Assembly: GCA_954871525.1 (NCBI GenBank)
Contig: OX940871.1
Coordinates: forward strand, 14,166,532 to 14,230,531
Direction: 5' to 3'
DNA: 64,000 nucleotides
From: Parietaria judaica
Lineage: Eukaryota; Streptophyta; Magnoliopsida; Rosales; Urticaceae
In this document: positions 1 to 11,200 of the stretch, in pieces
Layout of the letters: the number at the start of each line of letters is the position of its first letter
Numbering within the stretch: position 1 is the first letter of the stretch
The notes under the pieces: model-generated
Databases searched by the model: none
What the model was told of the DNA's origin: nothing
Seen by the model: the letters and a program-made list of their open reading frames with translations, nothing else
Program-made: the position numbers and the translations under genes

Positions 1-1174
1 GATCGTGGCGGATGTGTGTTTATTGTCGAGCGATCAACAATTTCACGGTAAAGTATCGTCACCCTATTCCTCGCTTAGATGACATGTTAGATGAGCTGCA
101 TGGTTCTTGTGTGTTTTCAAAAATTGACTTAAAAAGTGGATATCATCAGATTAGGATGAAAGAAGGAGATGAATGGAAAACTGCTTTCAAAACAAAACTT
201 GGTTTGTATGAATGGTTAGTTATGCGTTTTGGTTTGACTAACGCCCCGAGTACTTTCATGCAACTTATGAACCATGTTTTACGTGCATTTATTGGCAGAT
301 TCGTTGTTGTCTACTTTGACGATATATTGATTTACAGCAAGAATTTGGAGGAACATGTAGGACATTTGAAATCTGTTTTACATGTGCTAAGACAAGAAAA
401 ATTGTTTGCTAACTTGAAAAAATGCACTTTTTGTACGGATAAAGTTGTGTTTCGTGGTTTTGGTGTTAGTGTAAATGGAATTCAGGTTGATGATGAGAAG
501 GTACGTGCGATTCGGGAGTGGCCCAGCCCAACAAATGTAGGTGACGTGAGGAGTTTTCATGGACTTGCAAGCTTTTACCGACGGTTTGTCAAAGATTTCA
601 GCAGCCTAGCCGCGCCACTTACCGAAGTGATCAAGAAAAACATTGGATTTAAATGGGGAGACGAACAAGAGAAGGCATTCCAGCTATTGAAGGAAAAACT
701 CACGAATACCCCCTTATTGTCTTTGCCTAACTTTTGTGAAACGTTTGAGATTGAATGTGATGCTTCAGGTATTGGCATTGGTGCAGTTCTTATGCAGGGA
801 GGAAAACCGATTGCATACTTTAGCGAAAAGATAAGCTGGGGCCGGCTGGTATCACCTTTACCCTTCAATGAACATGTGAATTTAGATGGAAAGCAAAAGG
901 CTGAGTTTGTCAAGAAGATTCATGAGAAAGAAAGGCTCAACATCGAGAAAAGGACTGAGCAATACGCAAAACAAGCAAACAAAGGGCGTCGCCAAATGAC
1001 GTTTGAACCCGGAGATTGGGTCTGGTTGCACATGCGAAAGGAACGATTTCCAGCTCAAAGGCGATCAAAAGTACTTCCGCAAGGAGATGGACCGTTCCAA
1101 GTCTTACAAAGGCTCAATGAAAATGCCTACAAACTCGACTTACCTGGTGAGTATAATGTTAGTGCTACTTTCAA
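1..1174 (+). pseudogene. Ty3/gypsy family A pol fragment (RT fused to integrase C-terminal part)
   Basis: Reverse transcriptase of a Ty3/gypsy element, cut by the left window edge. The frame is open from position 3 and enters at WRMCV; the catalytic box YFDDILIY lies near 320-345, followed by the RT thumb and the start of RNase H ([10 protein letters not shown], then PIAYFSEK). At about 838-850 the sequence jumps to the far end of integrase ([13 protein letters not shown]), through a basic stretch to the GPF...[15 protein letters not shown] module that ends integrases of this group. Compared with the copy at 43428-47363, about 1.1 kb is missing (45140 to 46236): most of RNase H and the whole integrase zinc finger and catalytic core. 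The fusion stays in frame without a stop. At 1174/1175 it abuts inverted gag sequence. It differs from the other copy by a few percent and is not a functional pol. Confidence 0.9.
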
Positions 1175-1413
1175 GATTTGTTATCTACCCGAATCCTATG
1201 TTCTATACCCCGCCGATACCTCCTGTAGCTATGAACAGTATCCCGGTCACCGCCATCCGAATCATGATCTTCTCTCCTCCTTGGGGCAGCGTTTCTCCGC
1301 CTTCTTTCTCCTTGGCCAGCTCGTAGGTTTCCTTCATGTGCACTTCCAGAACTTTGGGAGTAAACTTGACGTTCACCCTCCATTAGGTCAAATCTTGCTT
1401 TCACTTCATCCAT
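1175..1413 (-). pseudogene. Family A gag N-terminal fragment, inverted
   Basis: On the minus strand an ATG at 1413 opens about 80 residues starting [14 protein letters not shown], very rich in Arg and charged residues ([19 protein letters not shown]). It lies about 70 nt downstream of the primer-site-like motif of the family A leader, so I read it as the start of family A gag. It is cut at 1175, where plus-strand pol begins, so matrix, capsid and zinc knuckle are missing. The gag assignment rests on position and composition, not on a recognised domain. Confidence 0.6.
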
Positions 1414-1482
1414 CTGAATCTTTAGCACTCCTCCTTAGCACATACGAACCTCGTTAAGAATAACGAGACCCGAAGACAAAAT

Positions 1483-1492
1483 GGTTCTGATA
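1483..1492 (-). other. Degenerate primer-binding site of family A
   Basis: On the minus strand the motif TATCAGAACC matches the core of the plant initiator tRNA-Met primer site (TGGTATCAGAGCC), but the first TGG is not conserved. It sits between the LTR and the gag start and is followed by a small palindrome (TCGTTATTCTTAACGA). The same motif follows the LTR of the second family A copy at 47313-47322. Confidence 0.5.
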
Positions 1493-2174
1493 GACTTTAC
1501 TTCGATCAGATTGTGTGGAGAATCTGAAATTCTTGAACCCGAACAAACACGAACCAAAGGTATTGTTAACCTTTGACCCGATGCTTTGATGAACTCAACA
1601 AAAACTCAGATTGGGAAGACGCCACAAACGATGATGGAAATTTGCTTGATAAGTCGAAGAACGCCACGGAAAGATTCCGATAAGTTCGTAAAGCTCCTAA
1701 GAACTATAGAGAGAGTTTAACTCACAAGATATATCTGAAAACTTCACCCATTTCGTTGCTCCTCATGGTGGCCTTTAAAGAGGCATTACAAAGTGGTTAG
1801 AATTGATGACAACCACTAGGAAAACCCTATTACACGACGAACTTTTAAACTACCCTATTAACTACTGAGAATCCCAACAAAAACCATTGAATAAAACCCT
1901 AATACAGCCATAGGACTAGGTTCAACGTTTTTAATGAAAAGAAACAAGTCACTTAATTCATATTTGACCAAACTAATTAAAGGCTTGAATTATGTTGATC
2001 AATTTGGGCTGGGCTTTAGAATCATGGTCAATTGGTCTTCTTGAATTAGCCTGACCCCAAATCTCTTGAATAAGCCCATTCAACATGCTCTTGAACTTCT
2101 TTGCCCGTGCTCTTGTAACCGGGCCAATTGGAACTTGAATTGGATCTTGACTAGTCCCATCACCATTTGCATCA
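1493..2174 (-). repeat. Family A 5' LTR (minus orientation), containing the 3' end of the pol frame
   Basis: This block matches 46632-47312 in reverse complement. In the second copy its start, TGATGCAAATGG, directly follows a polypurine tract (46619-46631). Here the same TGATG begins at 2174, directly after family B integrase sequence. That makes 2174 the outer LTR edge and the LTR about 680 bp. The inner end next to the primer site has no clean CA. The pol tail (VTRARAKKFK, then LNGLIQEIWGQ) runs about 200 bp into the LTR, ending at the stop at 1973-1975. Confidence 0.65.
1973..2174 (-). pseudogene. Family A pol C-terminal tail encoded within the LTR
   Basis: The minus-strand frame reads GDGTSQDPIQVPIG, PVTRARAKKFKSML, then NGLIQEIWGQANSRRP and ends with TAG at 1973-1975. 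This is the C-terminus of family A Pol, also present at 46632-46833. A 5' LTR carrying this tail is expected if pol overlaps the 3' LTR, as known for CRM-type chromoviruses. It is not translated as pol in this position. Confidence 0.65.
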
Positions 2175-2778
2175 TTGGAGCACCATGAAGTCTGATAATC
2201 TCTTTAATATAGACTTCTGCATATTTATCCATCGAACAAGTCGTGCGAACAAGAAGAAAATGAGCTGACTTTGTCAATCTATCAACAATAACCCAAATTG
2301 CATCATAACCCTCTTTCAGTTTTGGAAGTCCAACCACAAAATCCATGGTAACTTTTTCCCACTTCCATTGGGGAATATCAAGGGGTTGTAATGTTCCTGC
2401 AGGTCTTTGGTGCTCCACCTTAACTTGTTGACAAGTCAAGCACTCTTCCACAAATCTAACTATGTCAACTTTCATCCCCGGCCACCAATAAAACATATTC
2501 AAATCTCTATACATTTTACTTGTTCCAGGATGAACCGAGTAAGGTGAGTTGTGAGCCTCGACCAATATCTCTTTACGAAGACCATTAGCATTAGGGACAT
2601 ATAATATTTCTTGGAACCTAACGATACCTTCGTTGGACATATTCAAATCTTTTTGTTTCCTTGTCTCAACACTTGGCATCATATCCTTCAAATATTGGTC
2701 AGAACATTGAGCTTCCTTAATTCTTTCCAACAACGTTGACTTGAGAGACATGCTAAAAAGTTTTTCCACAGTGCCCAT
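2175..2778 (-). pseudogene. Family B integrase (zinc finger and start of core)
   Basis: The frame from 2778 down carries an intact HHCC zinc finger (EAHNSPYSVHPG ... CLTCQQVK), the linker, and the first catalytic Asp in VTMDFVVGLP, followed by VDRLTKSAHF and IIRLHGAP. The canonical next segment with the second Asp and the Glu is absent because a family A LTR begins at 2174. The last residues of the open frame (from MMQMVMG on) are LTR read-through. The enzyme would lack two of its three catalytic residues. Confidence 0.9.
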
Positions 2779-2802
2779 TATGACAAACTCAATCTCTAAC
2801 CT

Positions 2803-3177
2803 TTAAAATTCCTTCTGGAGTGGTTTAGGTACTATCCCCAAAATTGTTGAACTAAAAGTTGACTTCCGACTCAAGGCATCAGCTACCACATTTGCCTTCC
2901 CTGGATGGTAGTTAATTGTACATTCGTAATCCTTTACTAACTCCAACCATCTTCTCTGTCGCATATTCAGTTCTTTTTGAGTGAAGAAGTACTTCAAGCT
3001 CTTGTGATCTGTATAAATATCACACTTCTCGCCATAAAGGTAATGCCTCCAAATCTTTAACACAAATACAACTGCAGCTAGCTCTAGATCATGTGTCGGG
3101 TAATTCTTTTCATAATCCTTCAACTGGCGAGAAGCATAGGCAACAACTCTTCCATTTTGCATAAGCACACACCCAAG
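2803..3177 (-). pseudogene. Family B RNase H domain
   Basis: Continues the RT frame after a stop near 3176 (Gly codon changed to TGA between DASGI and LGCVLM). Shows [20 protein letters not shown], the active-site-type TDHKSLKYF, and the terminal VVADALSR that closes the gypsy RNase H. The Asp in CDASG upstream is preserved. A break near 2780-2803 separates it from integrase. It would degrade the RNA strand of the replication hybrid if intact. Confidence 0.9.
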
Positions 3178-4220
3178 TCATATTCCTGAAGCGTCACAGT
3201 AAACAACCAATCCGTCACAGCCGTTTGGAATGGCTAATACTGGAGCAGAAACCAATTTCTCTTTTAATGTTTGGAAACACCGCTCGCATTCTTCCGACCA
3301 TTCAAACTTTACTTTCTTCCTTGTCAAATTAGTGAGTGGTGACGCTATCTTTGAGAATCCTTCTATGAACTTTCTGTAGTAACCTGCCAAACCCAAAAAG
3401 CTTCGCACCTCAAATACTGTTTTTGGTTGTGGCCAACTGCTCACTGCGTCTACTTTTGAGGGATCAACAGAAATCCCATCCTTTGACACAACATGACCAA
3501 GGAACGACACTTTTTCCAGCCAAAACTCACACTTTTCGAATTTTGCATATAACTTATTTTCCTTCAATATATTCAACACTATCCTTAGATGCTCAACATG
3601 TTCTTCCTCTGACCGAGAGTAAATAAGGATATCATCAATAAACACAATTACAAATAAGTCTAGATAGTCTTTGAAAACTCTATTAATCAAGTCAATAGAG
3701 ACCGGGGGCGTGTTAGTCAGCCCAAAAGGCATAACTAGAAACTCATATTGCCCGTATGTTGTTCTAAAAGATGTTTTCTGAATTTCTTCTTCATTAACTT
3801 TTATTTGATGATAACCAGATCGCAAGTCAATGTTAGAAAACACTGATGCTCCTTGGAGTTGGTCAAACAAGTCATCTATTTTCGGCAATGGGTATCTGTT
3901 CTTTATGGTTACTTTATTTAATTCTCTGTAGTCTATGCAGAGTCTCATTGAACCATCCTTCTTTTTAACAAACAACACTGGAGCTCCCCACGGTAAAAAA
4001 CTTGGGCGTATAAATCCTTTGTCTAGCAACTCCTGCAGTTGAATCTTCAACTCTTTTAATTCTGTCGGAGCCCTTCTATACGGAGCTTTTGATATTGGTG
4101 CGGTACCCGGTGTCAAATCAATGCTAAACTTTATCTCTCGGTATGGTGGTAGACTTGGTCATTCCTCTGGAAATACTTCTTTAAATTCTCGCACTACAGG
4201 AACTTCATCTATCTTCAAAT
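3178..4220 (-). pseudogene. Family B reverse transcriptase
   Basis: The open frame from 4116 down has the RT order: [19 protein letters not shown], then [38 protein letters not shown], the catalytic FIDDILIYS (F/YxDD box) and the connection region [17 protein letters not shown]. The frame continues upstream past a stop near 4160 (Leu to TGA in VFPEE-stop-PSLPP), so 4116 is not the true start. It lies between protease and RNase H as in all Ty3/gypsy elements. Locally atypical residues ([10 protein letters not shown] for the usual TNAPAVFMDL) fit drift after death. Confidence 0.93.
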
Positions 4221-4373
4221 CATTCTCTAATCGAGTGTCGACTACACTTGCTAGATAACCCTCGCAACCACTATCTAGCAATCGTTTTGCCTTCCATGCA
4301 GATATAAGAGGAGTTCTTAATTTTGGAGTTGTGCCGATGAAAACAACTTCTTCTTCTCCTTCTGGTTGAAACG

Positions 4374-4735
4374 TTACAATCTTTTCATACAGTCTATATT
4401 TGCATGATACTTTGATAAGAAATCCATCCCAAGTATCACATCATAGTCCGGCATATCAAGCATAACAAGGTCAGTGCAAAGTTCCTTTCCTTCAACCAAA
4501 ATGGTGCAGCCACGAAGTACTTCGTTTGAATACATTAGATCCTCGGAAGGAAGGGACACATTGTAATAAATATCAAGTTTTTCAAGTGGGTTTCCCAATC
4601 TTCTCACGTACTTTATTGATGCAAATGAATATGTGGCTCGTGAGTCTATTAAGGCATGAGAAGAGTTTCCAGAGATAATCATTTTACCTGACACAACAGA
4701 TGGATTTGTTGAGGCTTCTGCTTGAGCAGTCTCGT
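4374..4735 (-). pseudogene. Family B aspartic protease
   Basis: Retroviral-type protease with HALIDSRATYSFAS at the active site and the closing motif DYDVILGMDFLSKYHANIDC. The catalytic triplet, normally DSG, reads DSR here, so the Gly of the conserved loop is lost. The open frame extends upstream to 4913, but that part is the wrong frame of the gag zinc-knuckle region, showing a frameshift between about 4720 and 4740. Confidence 0.85.
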
Positions 4736-4767
4736 GCAAAATTACCCATCTTTCCACATTGATAACA
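4726..4767 (-). pseudogene. Family B gag zinc knuckle, His lost
   Basis: On the minus strand this encodes CYQCGKMGNFARDC, the CCHC knuckle of gypsy Gag that binds RNA. The third ligand, normally His, is Asn (AAT). It lies in a different frame from the downstream protease. Confidence 0.8.
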
Positions 4768-4962
4768 TGCTCCTGGGCCCTCCATGCAAACACCATGATG
4801 AAATCTTCCGCACTTCGTACACTTCGGCTTCTGGTTTGTGAAAATCCCTTGTCCGGGATTATTAGTTTTGGGCCGCTTGACTTGATTCCATTGACCTTGG
4901 ACTTGTCCGCCAAAATTACGTCATTTGTTATCTCTATTCCATGGTTGTTCTGCCTTCTTACT

Positions 4963-5576
4963 TTACGGAAAATTGGAATTGAACGATGACTTCATATCCT
5001 TGACTCTTACTTCATTTTCCTTAGCTTTCTGAACTATTTTTCGTTGCGCCCTTTCAGCAGTTAAAGCTTGCTCCACAACTTTAGAATATGAAGTCCCTTC
5101 TCTTTCATTGACCGTCACATCCCTGAATATCTCAGGGTTTAAACCCTCGACAAACTGCTCAACCTTCAACTCATTGTTATCACTAAAATAAGAAGCATAT
5201 CGAGAAAGTTCATCAAACTTCTTGACATATTCATCTATTGACATGTCACCCTGTTTCAGATTTTCCAATTCCTTTATTTTCTCAATCCGCGCTGCTTTGG
5301 TAATATACTTGACATTGAAAAGCTCCTTGAACCTTTCCCATGTCATAGTAGGAACATCATGAACACTAACGATAGCATCCCACCATTAGCTAGCAGCATC
5401 TCGAAGGCAAAAGGAAGCACAAGAAACTTTAGCATCATTGGGAATCTTCCCATAGCTAAACATACGCTCGACTGTTCTTATCCAGCCCTCTGAAACATTT
5501 GGATCACAATCACCCACAAAGATCGGTGGTTTAAGTTTTTGAAACTTTTCACAGGCTGAATCTGTAACATCATGTC
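4963..5576 (-). pseudogene. Family B gag, capsid region
   Basis: Gag retrotransposon domain: KLKPPIFVGDCDPNVSEGWI, RTVERMFSYGKIP, then WWDAIVSVHDV, TWERFKELFNVKY, LKQGDMSIDEYVKKFDELSR and FVEGLNPEI. This is the normal order of the plant gypsy capsid fold. A stop (TAA, plus-strand tta 5385-5387) replaces the residue before WWD. Upstream a run of 11 G at 5608-5618 (C on the coding strand) probably shifts the frame between the N-terminal part and this part. Confidence 0.85.
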
Positions 5577-5783
5577 TCAGAGGTGGTGTAGGCGGCGGTT
5601 CTTGGCTGGGGGGGGGGGATTATGAGCGTTAGCCTCCCTTTCCATATCACGTTCCAAGAACTTCTCTACAATGTCGCACAAACGATCAATGCGATCAACT
5701 CCACTATTTCCTTGACTAGAAGAACCAATACCAGCTTGTTTCTTTGGTCTTCCATATCCTATATATATATCATCCTTATTCAC
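5577..5783 (-). pseudogene. Family B gag N-terminal part
   Basis: A frame from 5783 with GRPKKQAG, a coiled stretch DRIDRLCDIVEKFLERDMER, and a proline run at the 11-C tract, typical of the start of plant gypsy gag. It runs out of frame after the homopolymer. The start lies about 140 nt after the primer site. Confidence 0.7.
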
Positions 5784-5924
5784 GTATACTTTATTTTATA
5801 ACCAATAATGAAGACATTTCATTCTTCTCATTGTCAAAATCAAAGTAAAACCTACAGTTTGGCTGAACATCGTCACCCGAGAAACAATGTATATCGAAAA
5901 TCTACAGAAAAGATTTAAACCTTG

Positions 5925-5937
5925 GGCTCTGATACCA
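5925..5937 (-). other. tRNA-Met primer-binding site of family B
   Basis: On the minus strand it reads TGGTATCAGAGCC, an exact match to the plant initiator tRNA-Met primer site. It lies four bases inside the LTR edge (TACA on the minus strand, plus-strand TGTA at 5942). This fixes the element's orientation and the inner border of its 5' LTR. Confidence 0.92.
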
Positions 5938-5941
5938 AACA

Positions 5942-6740
5942 TGTAGCACCCGTTACCTCTTTCATTGTAGAGCAGTTTCACTTTTCAAAAAGTGTACAAA
6001 ATTAAACTTTTAAACTTCTAATATGTAATATAGTTTTATACGTACACGAAATTACTTTATAATGTTACTTTGTCCTATGTATATATGGACATCAAAACTA
6101 TATATACAATTCAAAATAGGCCCATTAGGTCAAAATGTTCCATATACATATGCTTTACCGTGTGAGAGAGTGCTCATCCAAACGCCAAGATGACTAGTCA
6201 TGTCTAGATGCACCCTCACCTATATCACAAGAACTACGTGAGCTAAAGCTCAGTAAACAAGAACCGTATACATACAGATAAACTTCAACATACCATAAAC
6301 TCTTATTCTTATAGTACCAATATATTATAAAATATTACGCGCGTTATTATGTGTTCAAAGAAGGTTAATTGTCTAGGCCTATTAGTAAGCTTCCACGTGT
6401 CCCATCGAACCTTGGCCACATACAAATATCTCAATCATACACATGAGACATCGTAACTCCCCAATCCTAGGAGTTACAATAGGTTCGAAAACATCTTATG
6501 GGACCAATCCTATCCCACAAGATGTGTTAGTCCCCCAATCCTAGGGACTAACAAAGGCCACGTGTGAGCAAACTATCGGACTCTGGCCATATATAAGTAT
6601 CTCAAACATACACATGAGACACCATAGTTCCCCAATCCTAAGAACTACAATAAGTCCGAGAAAGTCCTATGGCACAAACAATATCCCATAAGACATATTA
6701 ATCCCCCAATCCTAGGAACTAATATAGGCCACCGACAAAT
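5942..6740 (-). repeat. Family B 5' LTR (inner border firm, outer border not found)
   Basis: Begins at plus-strand TGTAGCACCC next to the primer site, that is, an LTR ending in TACA on the minus strand. The outer end should read TACA on the plus strand but I could not fix it. The LTR may extend well beyond 6740, up to about 8177. No second LTR copy is in the window to align it with. It contains the 171-bp direct repeats at 6413-6735. Confidence 0.65.
6413..6735. repeat. Two 171-bp direct repeats with four palindromic boxes
   Basis: TGGCCA at 6413 and 6584 starts two diverged copies. Each contains ACACATGAGACA and two imperfect hairpins around a shared core CCCAATCCTA: 6453-6477, 6525-6553, 6625-6647 and 6696-6724. 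Hairpin spacing is about 72 bp within a copy and 171 bp between copies. Probably LTR enhancer-type repeats of family B. Confidence 0.8.
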
Positions 6741-8177
6741 TAACTCATCAATGTTCACACCTTTTAAAGTGGTACATTCTCTTTATAATTTTTGAACACG
6801 AAATACTCATACTCATATAACATAGTGCTTTCATACTATGTCCTTGTGATAGTTTTAAAAGAGTTCATGTTTACCTTTTTACGTCGAGTAACACTGCAAA
6901 CGATTCAGTCCAGCTTCCTCAATGAGAAATGTGTGCTAACTATCTAATAAATTTATTATCAATTACTCAAGACATCAATTTAACTGTTCGTGAATGCTTT
7001 ATACTTATACAAGTAATTCCATGCATATTTCAAGTCAAATTTCACGATACTTAGTTCTTTAAAACACATTACGGCAAAACTAGCTCGGTTGAGATAAAAT
7101 TTGTACTCTCTTTGTAAAAACATTTGGACATAGTGTCCTTTGTGTTTTCTAACTAACCGTGACCTGTAATAATTAAAATAATCAATTGATTCTAAAATAT
7201 AAACCGGCTGCCACAAAATACCGGGATGTACATAAACCGAACAAACTAGCTCATCACGTGTCCAAATAAATTCTTTTGCCAAAACAACAACAAATATGCT
7301 CATCATCACTGAAAAAATCATGGCGTCTTACACTATTATTAACAACCCATGGTTAATTTAAAACTATTCAATTAGGGATGGAACCGAATCTCCTTGAGGT
7401 GCAAGCTTACTAATGGATATAGATAAGGAAAAAGAGTAAAAATGTAAAGTAATTTATTGAGCTTGGTGTCATCACCACAAAAAGCTACACGATGACTATT
7501 GGAGTTATAAAGATTAATCTATACCTACTCCCATCATAGATTTATGAAACCTAGTCCTAGGCCCCATATTTTGTCCTACTTTGCACATACCGACTATATA
7601 ACGTCAAATTCATTACTTTATAATACAACCTAGCTTATATCCAATCAAATGGTTGACTATAATTAATAATCCATCAAATAACATATTTGATTTTATTAAT
7701 ATCATGTTAATCTAGAAGTCAAACAGATATAATTACTAAATTAATAAATAGAACAAAAAATACTAACCGAAAAGTTAACCCGAGCCACTTCTCGCTGACC
7801 GAGCAAAATACGAAATCAAAACGTCATGCTTGCTCAGAGTTGACTTTGACATCATCATCATCATTTCTTTTTATGATGAAATAAATCATTTAACAATATA
7901 TATTTCACCTACTTGTGATTTCATGAAAAAATGCACGGATTTTAATGTATTGTGAATTTTACCAAAATATGAAAAGTGAAAATGAAAGAGTATTATATGC
8001 ATGAGTTCATCACCCAAATGCTTATTATATTAATTCATTTACTCATTTAGCACACAATGCTTCACTCTTGAGGAATACCGGGCCTTCACGCTGCATGAAA
8101 TTACTCAACAAACAATGTTTAAAACAAATAATGTTCTTGTACATAAGGTATAGGAGGTGTGCATTCTATATGAAATA
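6741..8177. other. AT-rich stretch without recognisable gene
   Basis: I see no known coding domain here. It may be the outer part of the family B LTR or the DNA it inserted into. A minus-strand frame of 113 codons at 6980-7321 has no recognisable motif and is probably chance. The satellite-bearing duplicated segment starts at its right end. Confidence 0.5.
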
Positions 8178-8240
8178 TTTTATTATGTATCGTGAATGTG
8201 TTATTACTGGTCATAATTGTACGTGAGAAATTGGGTTATC

Positions 8241-11200
8241 ACATTTTTAACAAAAGTCTTAATTTTGACACTCTAATAACGTTTAATTGTATCACTTTTA
8301 CATATAATAATAGGTAAATGGCGAAGAAATATCTTCTAGTTTCAATAAGCCTTTGTGAAAGCGTTAAAAACGCAACCGAAACGTTCAAAACTTAGTTTCC
8401 ATACGACCGATAGTACAATGGTTTCTTCAAGCTTAATTTATAGTTGACACCTTCATTTGGGTCGTACTTATAAAAATAAGGTTAGTTTTTTCTTGAAAAA
8501 GAACGATATTGATCCTAAATTCTTTTTGCATCGATTGACACGTGCTAGACAAAAAACTGAGTCTTTTTACTCTTTAGGGTAAAGAATCATAATAACAAGA
8601 TTATTTTAACAATAATTGACTCTCGACACCCTAATAACGCTTAATTCTCTCACTATTACTAATATTAATATGTAAATGGCGAAGAAATATCTTCTAGTTT
8701 CAATAAGCCATTGTGAAAGCGACCGAAACGTTAAAAACTTAGTTTCCATATTAGCAAAGTACAATGCATTCTTGATGCCAAATTTAATGTCGAGACCTTC
8801 ATTTGGATCGTACTAATAAATTTAAGGTTAGTTTTTTCTTGAAAAGGAGCGATATCGATCCAAAAATCTTTTTACAATGATTAACACATGCTCGACAAAA
8901 AAACTGAGTCCTTTTTACTCTTTTAGGGTAAAGAACCATAAAACAAGATATTTTTAACAAAAATTGAACTCATGACAACCTAATAACGTTTAATTGTATC
9001 ACTTTTATATATAAAATGGCGAAGAAATAAGTTCTAGTTTCAATAAGCCACTGTGAAAGCGTTAAAAAAGCAACCGAAACGTTAAAAACTTAGTTTCCAT
9101 ACGAGCGAGAGTATGATGGTTTCTTCATGCCTAATTTAAAGTTGAGACCTTCATTTGGGTCGTGCTGATAAAAATAAGGTTATTTTTTTCTTGAAAACGA
9201 CTAATATCGATCCTAAAATCTTTTTGCAACGATTAACACGTGCTCGACAAAAGAACTGAGTATTGTTTCTCTTTAGGGTAAAGAACCATAATAACAAGAT
9301 ATTTTTAACAAAAATTGAACTCTCGACACACTAATAATGTTTAATTGTATCACTTTTACTTATATTAATAGGTAAATGGCGAAGAAATATCTTCTAGCTT
9401 CAATAAGCCATTGTGAAAGCGACAGAAGCGTTAAAAACTTAGTTTCTATATTAGCGAAAGTATCATGCGTTCTTTATAACAAATTTATTGTCGAGAACTT
9501 CATTTGTTCGTACTAATAAAAATTAGGTTAATTTTTGCTTGAAAAGGAACGATATCGATCCTAAAATCTTTTTGCAACGATTAACACGTGCTCAAAAAAA
9601 AAAGTGAGTCCTTTTTATTATTTTAGGGTAAAGAACCATAAACCAAGATATATTTAACAAAAGTCTAAATTTTTACACTCTAATAACTTTTAATTGTATC
9701 ACTTTTACTGATATTTTTAGGTAAATGGCGAAGAAATATCTTCTAGTTTCAATAAGCCAGTGTGAAAGCGTTAAAAACGCAACCGAAACGTTAAAAACTT
9801 AGTTTCCATACAAGCGACAGTATGATGGTTTCTTCATGCCTAATTTAAAATTGAGACCTACATTTCGGTCGTAGTGATAAAATAAGGTTAGTTTTTGCTT
9901 GAAAAGGAATGATATTGATCAAAAAATCGTTTTGCAACGATTAACACGTGCTCGACAAAAAAATTGAGTCTTTTTCCACTCTATGGTAAAGAACCATAAT
10001 AACAAGATATTTTTAACAAAAATTAAACTCTCGACACCCTAATAATAATTAATTGTATTACTTTTAGTTATATTAATAGGTAAATGGCGAAGAAATATCT
10101 TCTAGTTTCAACAAGCCATTGTGAAAGCGTCCGAAACGTTAAAAACTTAGATACCATATTAGCGAAAGTACGATACGTTCTTAATGCCAAATTTAATGTC
10201 GAGACCTTCATTTGGGTCGTACTAAAAAATAAGGTTAGTTTTTGCTTGAAAAGGAGCAATATCGATTCTAAAATCTTTTTGCAACGATTAACACGTGCTC
10301 GACAATAAAACTGAATCCTTTTTTATTCTTTTAGGGTAAAGAACCATAAAACAAGATATTTTTAACAAAAATTGAAATTTCGGCACCCTAATAACGTTTA
10401 ATTGTATCACTCTTACTTATATTAATAGGTAAATAGCGAAGAAATATCTTCTAGTTTCAATAAGCCACTGTGAAAGCGTTAAAACGCAACCGAAACGTTA
10501 AAAACTTAGTTTCCATACGAAAGTACGATGGTTTCGTCATGCCTAATTTAAACTTGAGATCTTTATTTGGGTCGTACTAATAAAAATAAGGTTAGTTTTT
10601 GCTTTAAAAGGAACGATATCGATCCTAAAATCTTTTTGCAATAATTAACACGTGCTCGATAATAAAATTGAGTCCTTTTTATTCTTTTAGGGTAAAGAAC
10701 CATAAAACAAGATATTTTTTACAAACATTTAACTTTAGACACCCTCTTAACGTTTAATTTTATCACTTTAACTTATATTAATAGGTAAATGGCGAAGAAA
10801 TATCTTCTAGTTTCAATAAGCCATTGTGCAAGCGTTAAAAACACAACCGACACGTTAAAAACTTAGTTTCCATACGAGCGAAAGTACGATGCGTTCTTGA
10901 TGATAAATTTAATTTCCGGACCTTTTGGGTTGTACTAATAAAAATAAGGTTAGTTTTTCCTTGAAACGGAACGATATCAATCCTATAATCCTTTTTATTC
11001 TTTTATGGTAAAGAATCATAATAACAAGATAATAATTATTGTATCACTTTTACTTATATTAATAGGTAAATGGCGAAGAAATATCTTCTAGCTTCAATAA
11101 GCCATTTTGAAAGCGTTAAAAACACAACGGAAACATTAAAAACATAGTTTCCATATTAGCGAAAGTACGATGTGTTCTTGATGCAAAATTTAATGTCGAG

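Larger units (their letters stand above)
2175..5943 (-). mobile_element. Ty3/gypsy family B internal region, truncated in integrase
   Basis: Read on the minus strand: primer site (5937-5925), gag (5783-4963), zinc knuckle, protease, RT, RNase H and integrase in the normal Ty3/gypsy order, ending at 2175 in the middle of the integrase core where a family A LTR begins. The RT and RNase H sequences ([36 protein letters not shown]) resemble the Tekay/Del chromovirus lineage; this is from memory. At least three in-frame stops plus frameshifts make it inactive. The 3' half of integrase, any chromodomain and the 3' LTR are absent from the window. Confidence 0.9.

Noticed and set aside
12..1457. Open frame of 481 codons as one gene
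   Set aside because: It crosses a 1.1-kb deletion junction and then runs backwards through inverted gag and leader sequence; only 1-1174 is real pol.
6980..7321. 113-codon minus-strand frame
   Set aside because: No motif, AT-rich composition and no second copy; probably chance.
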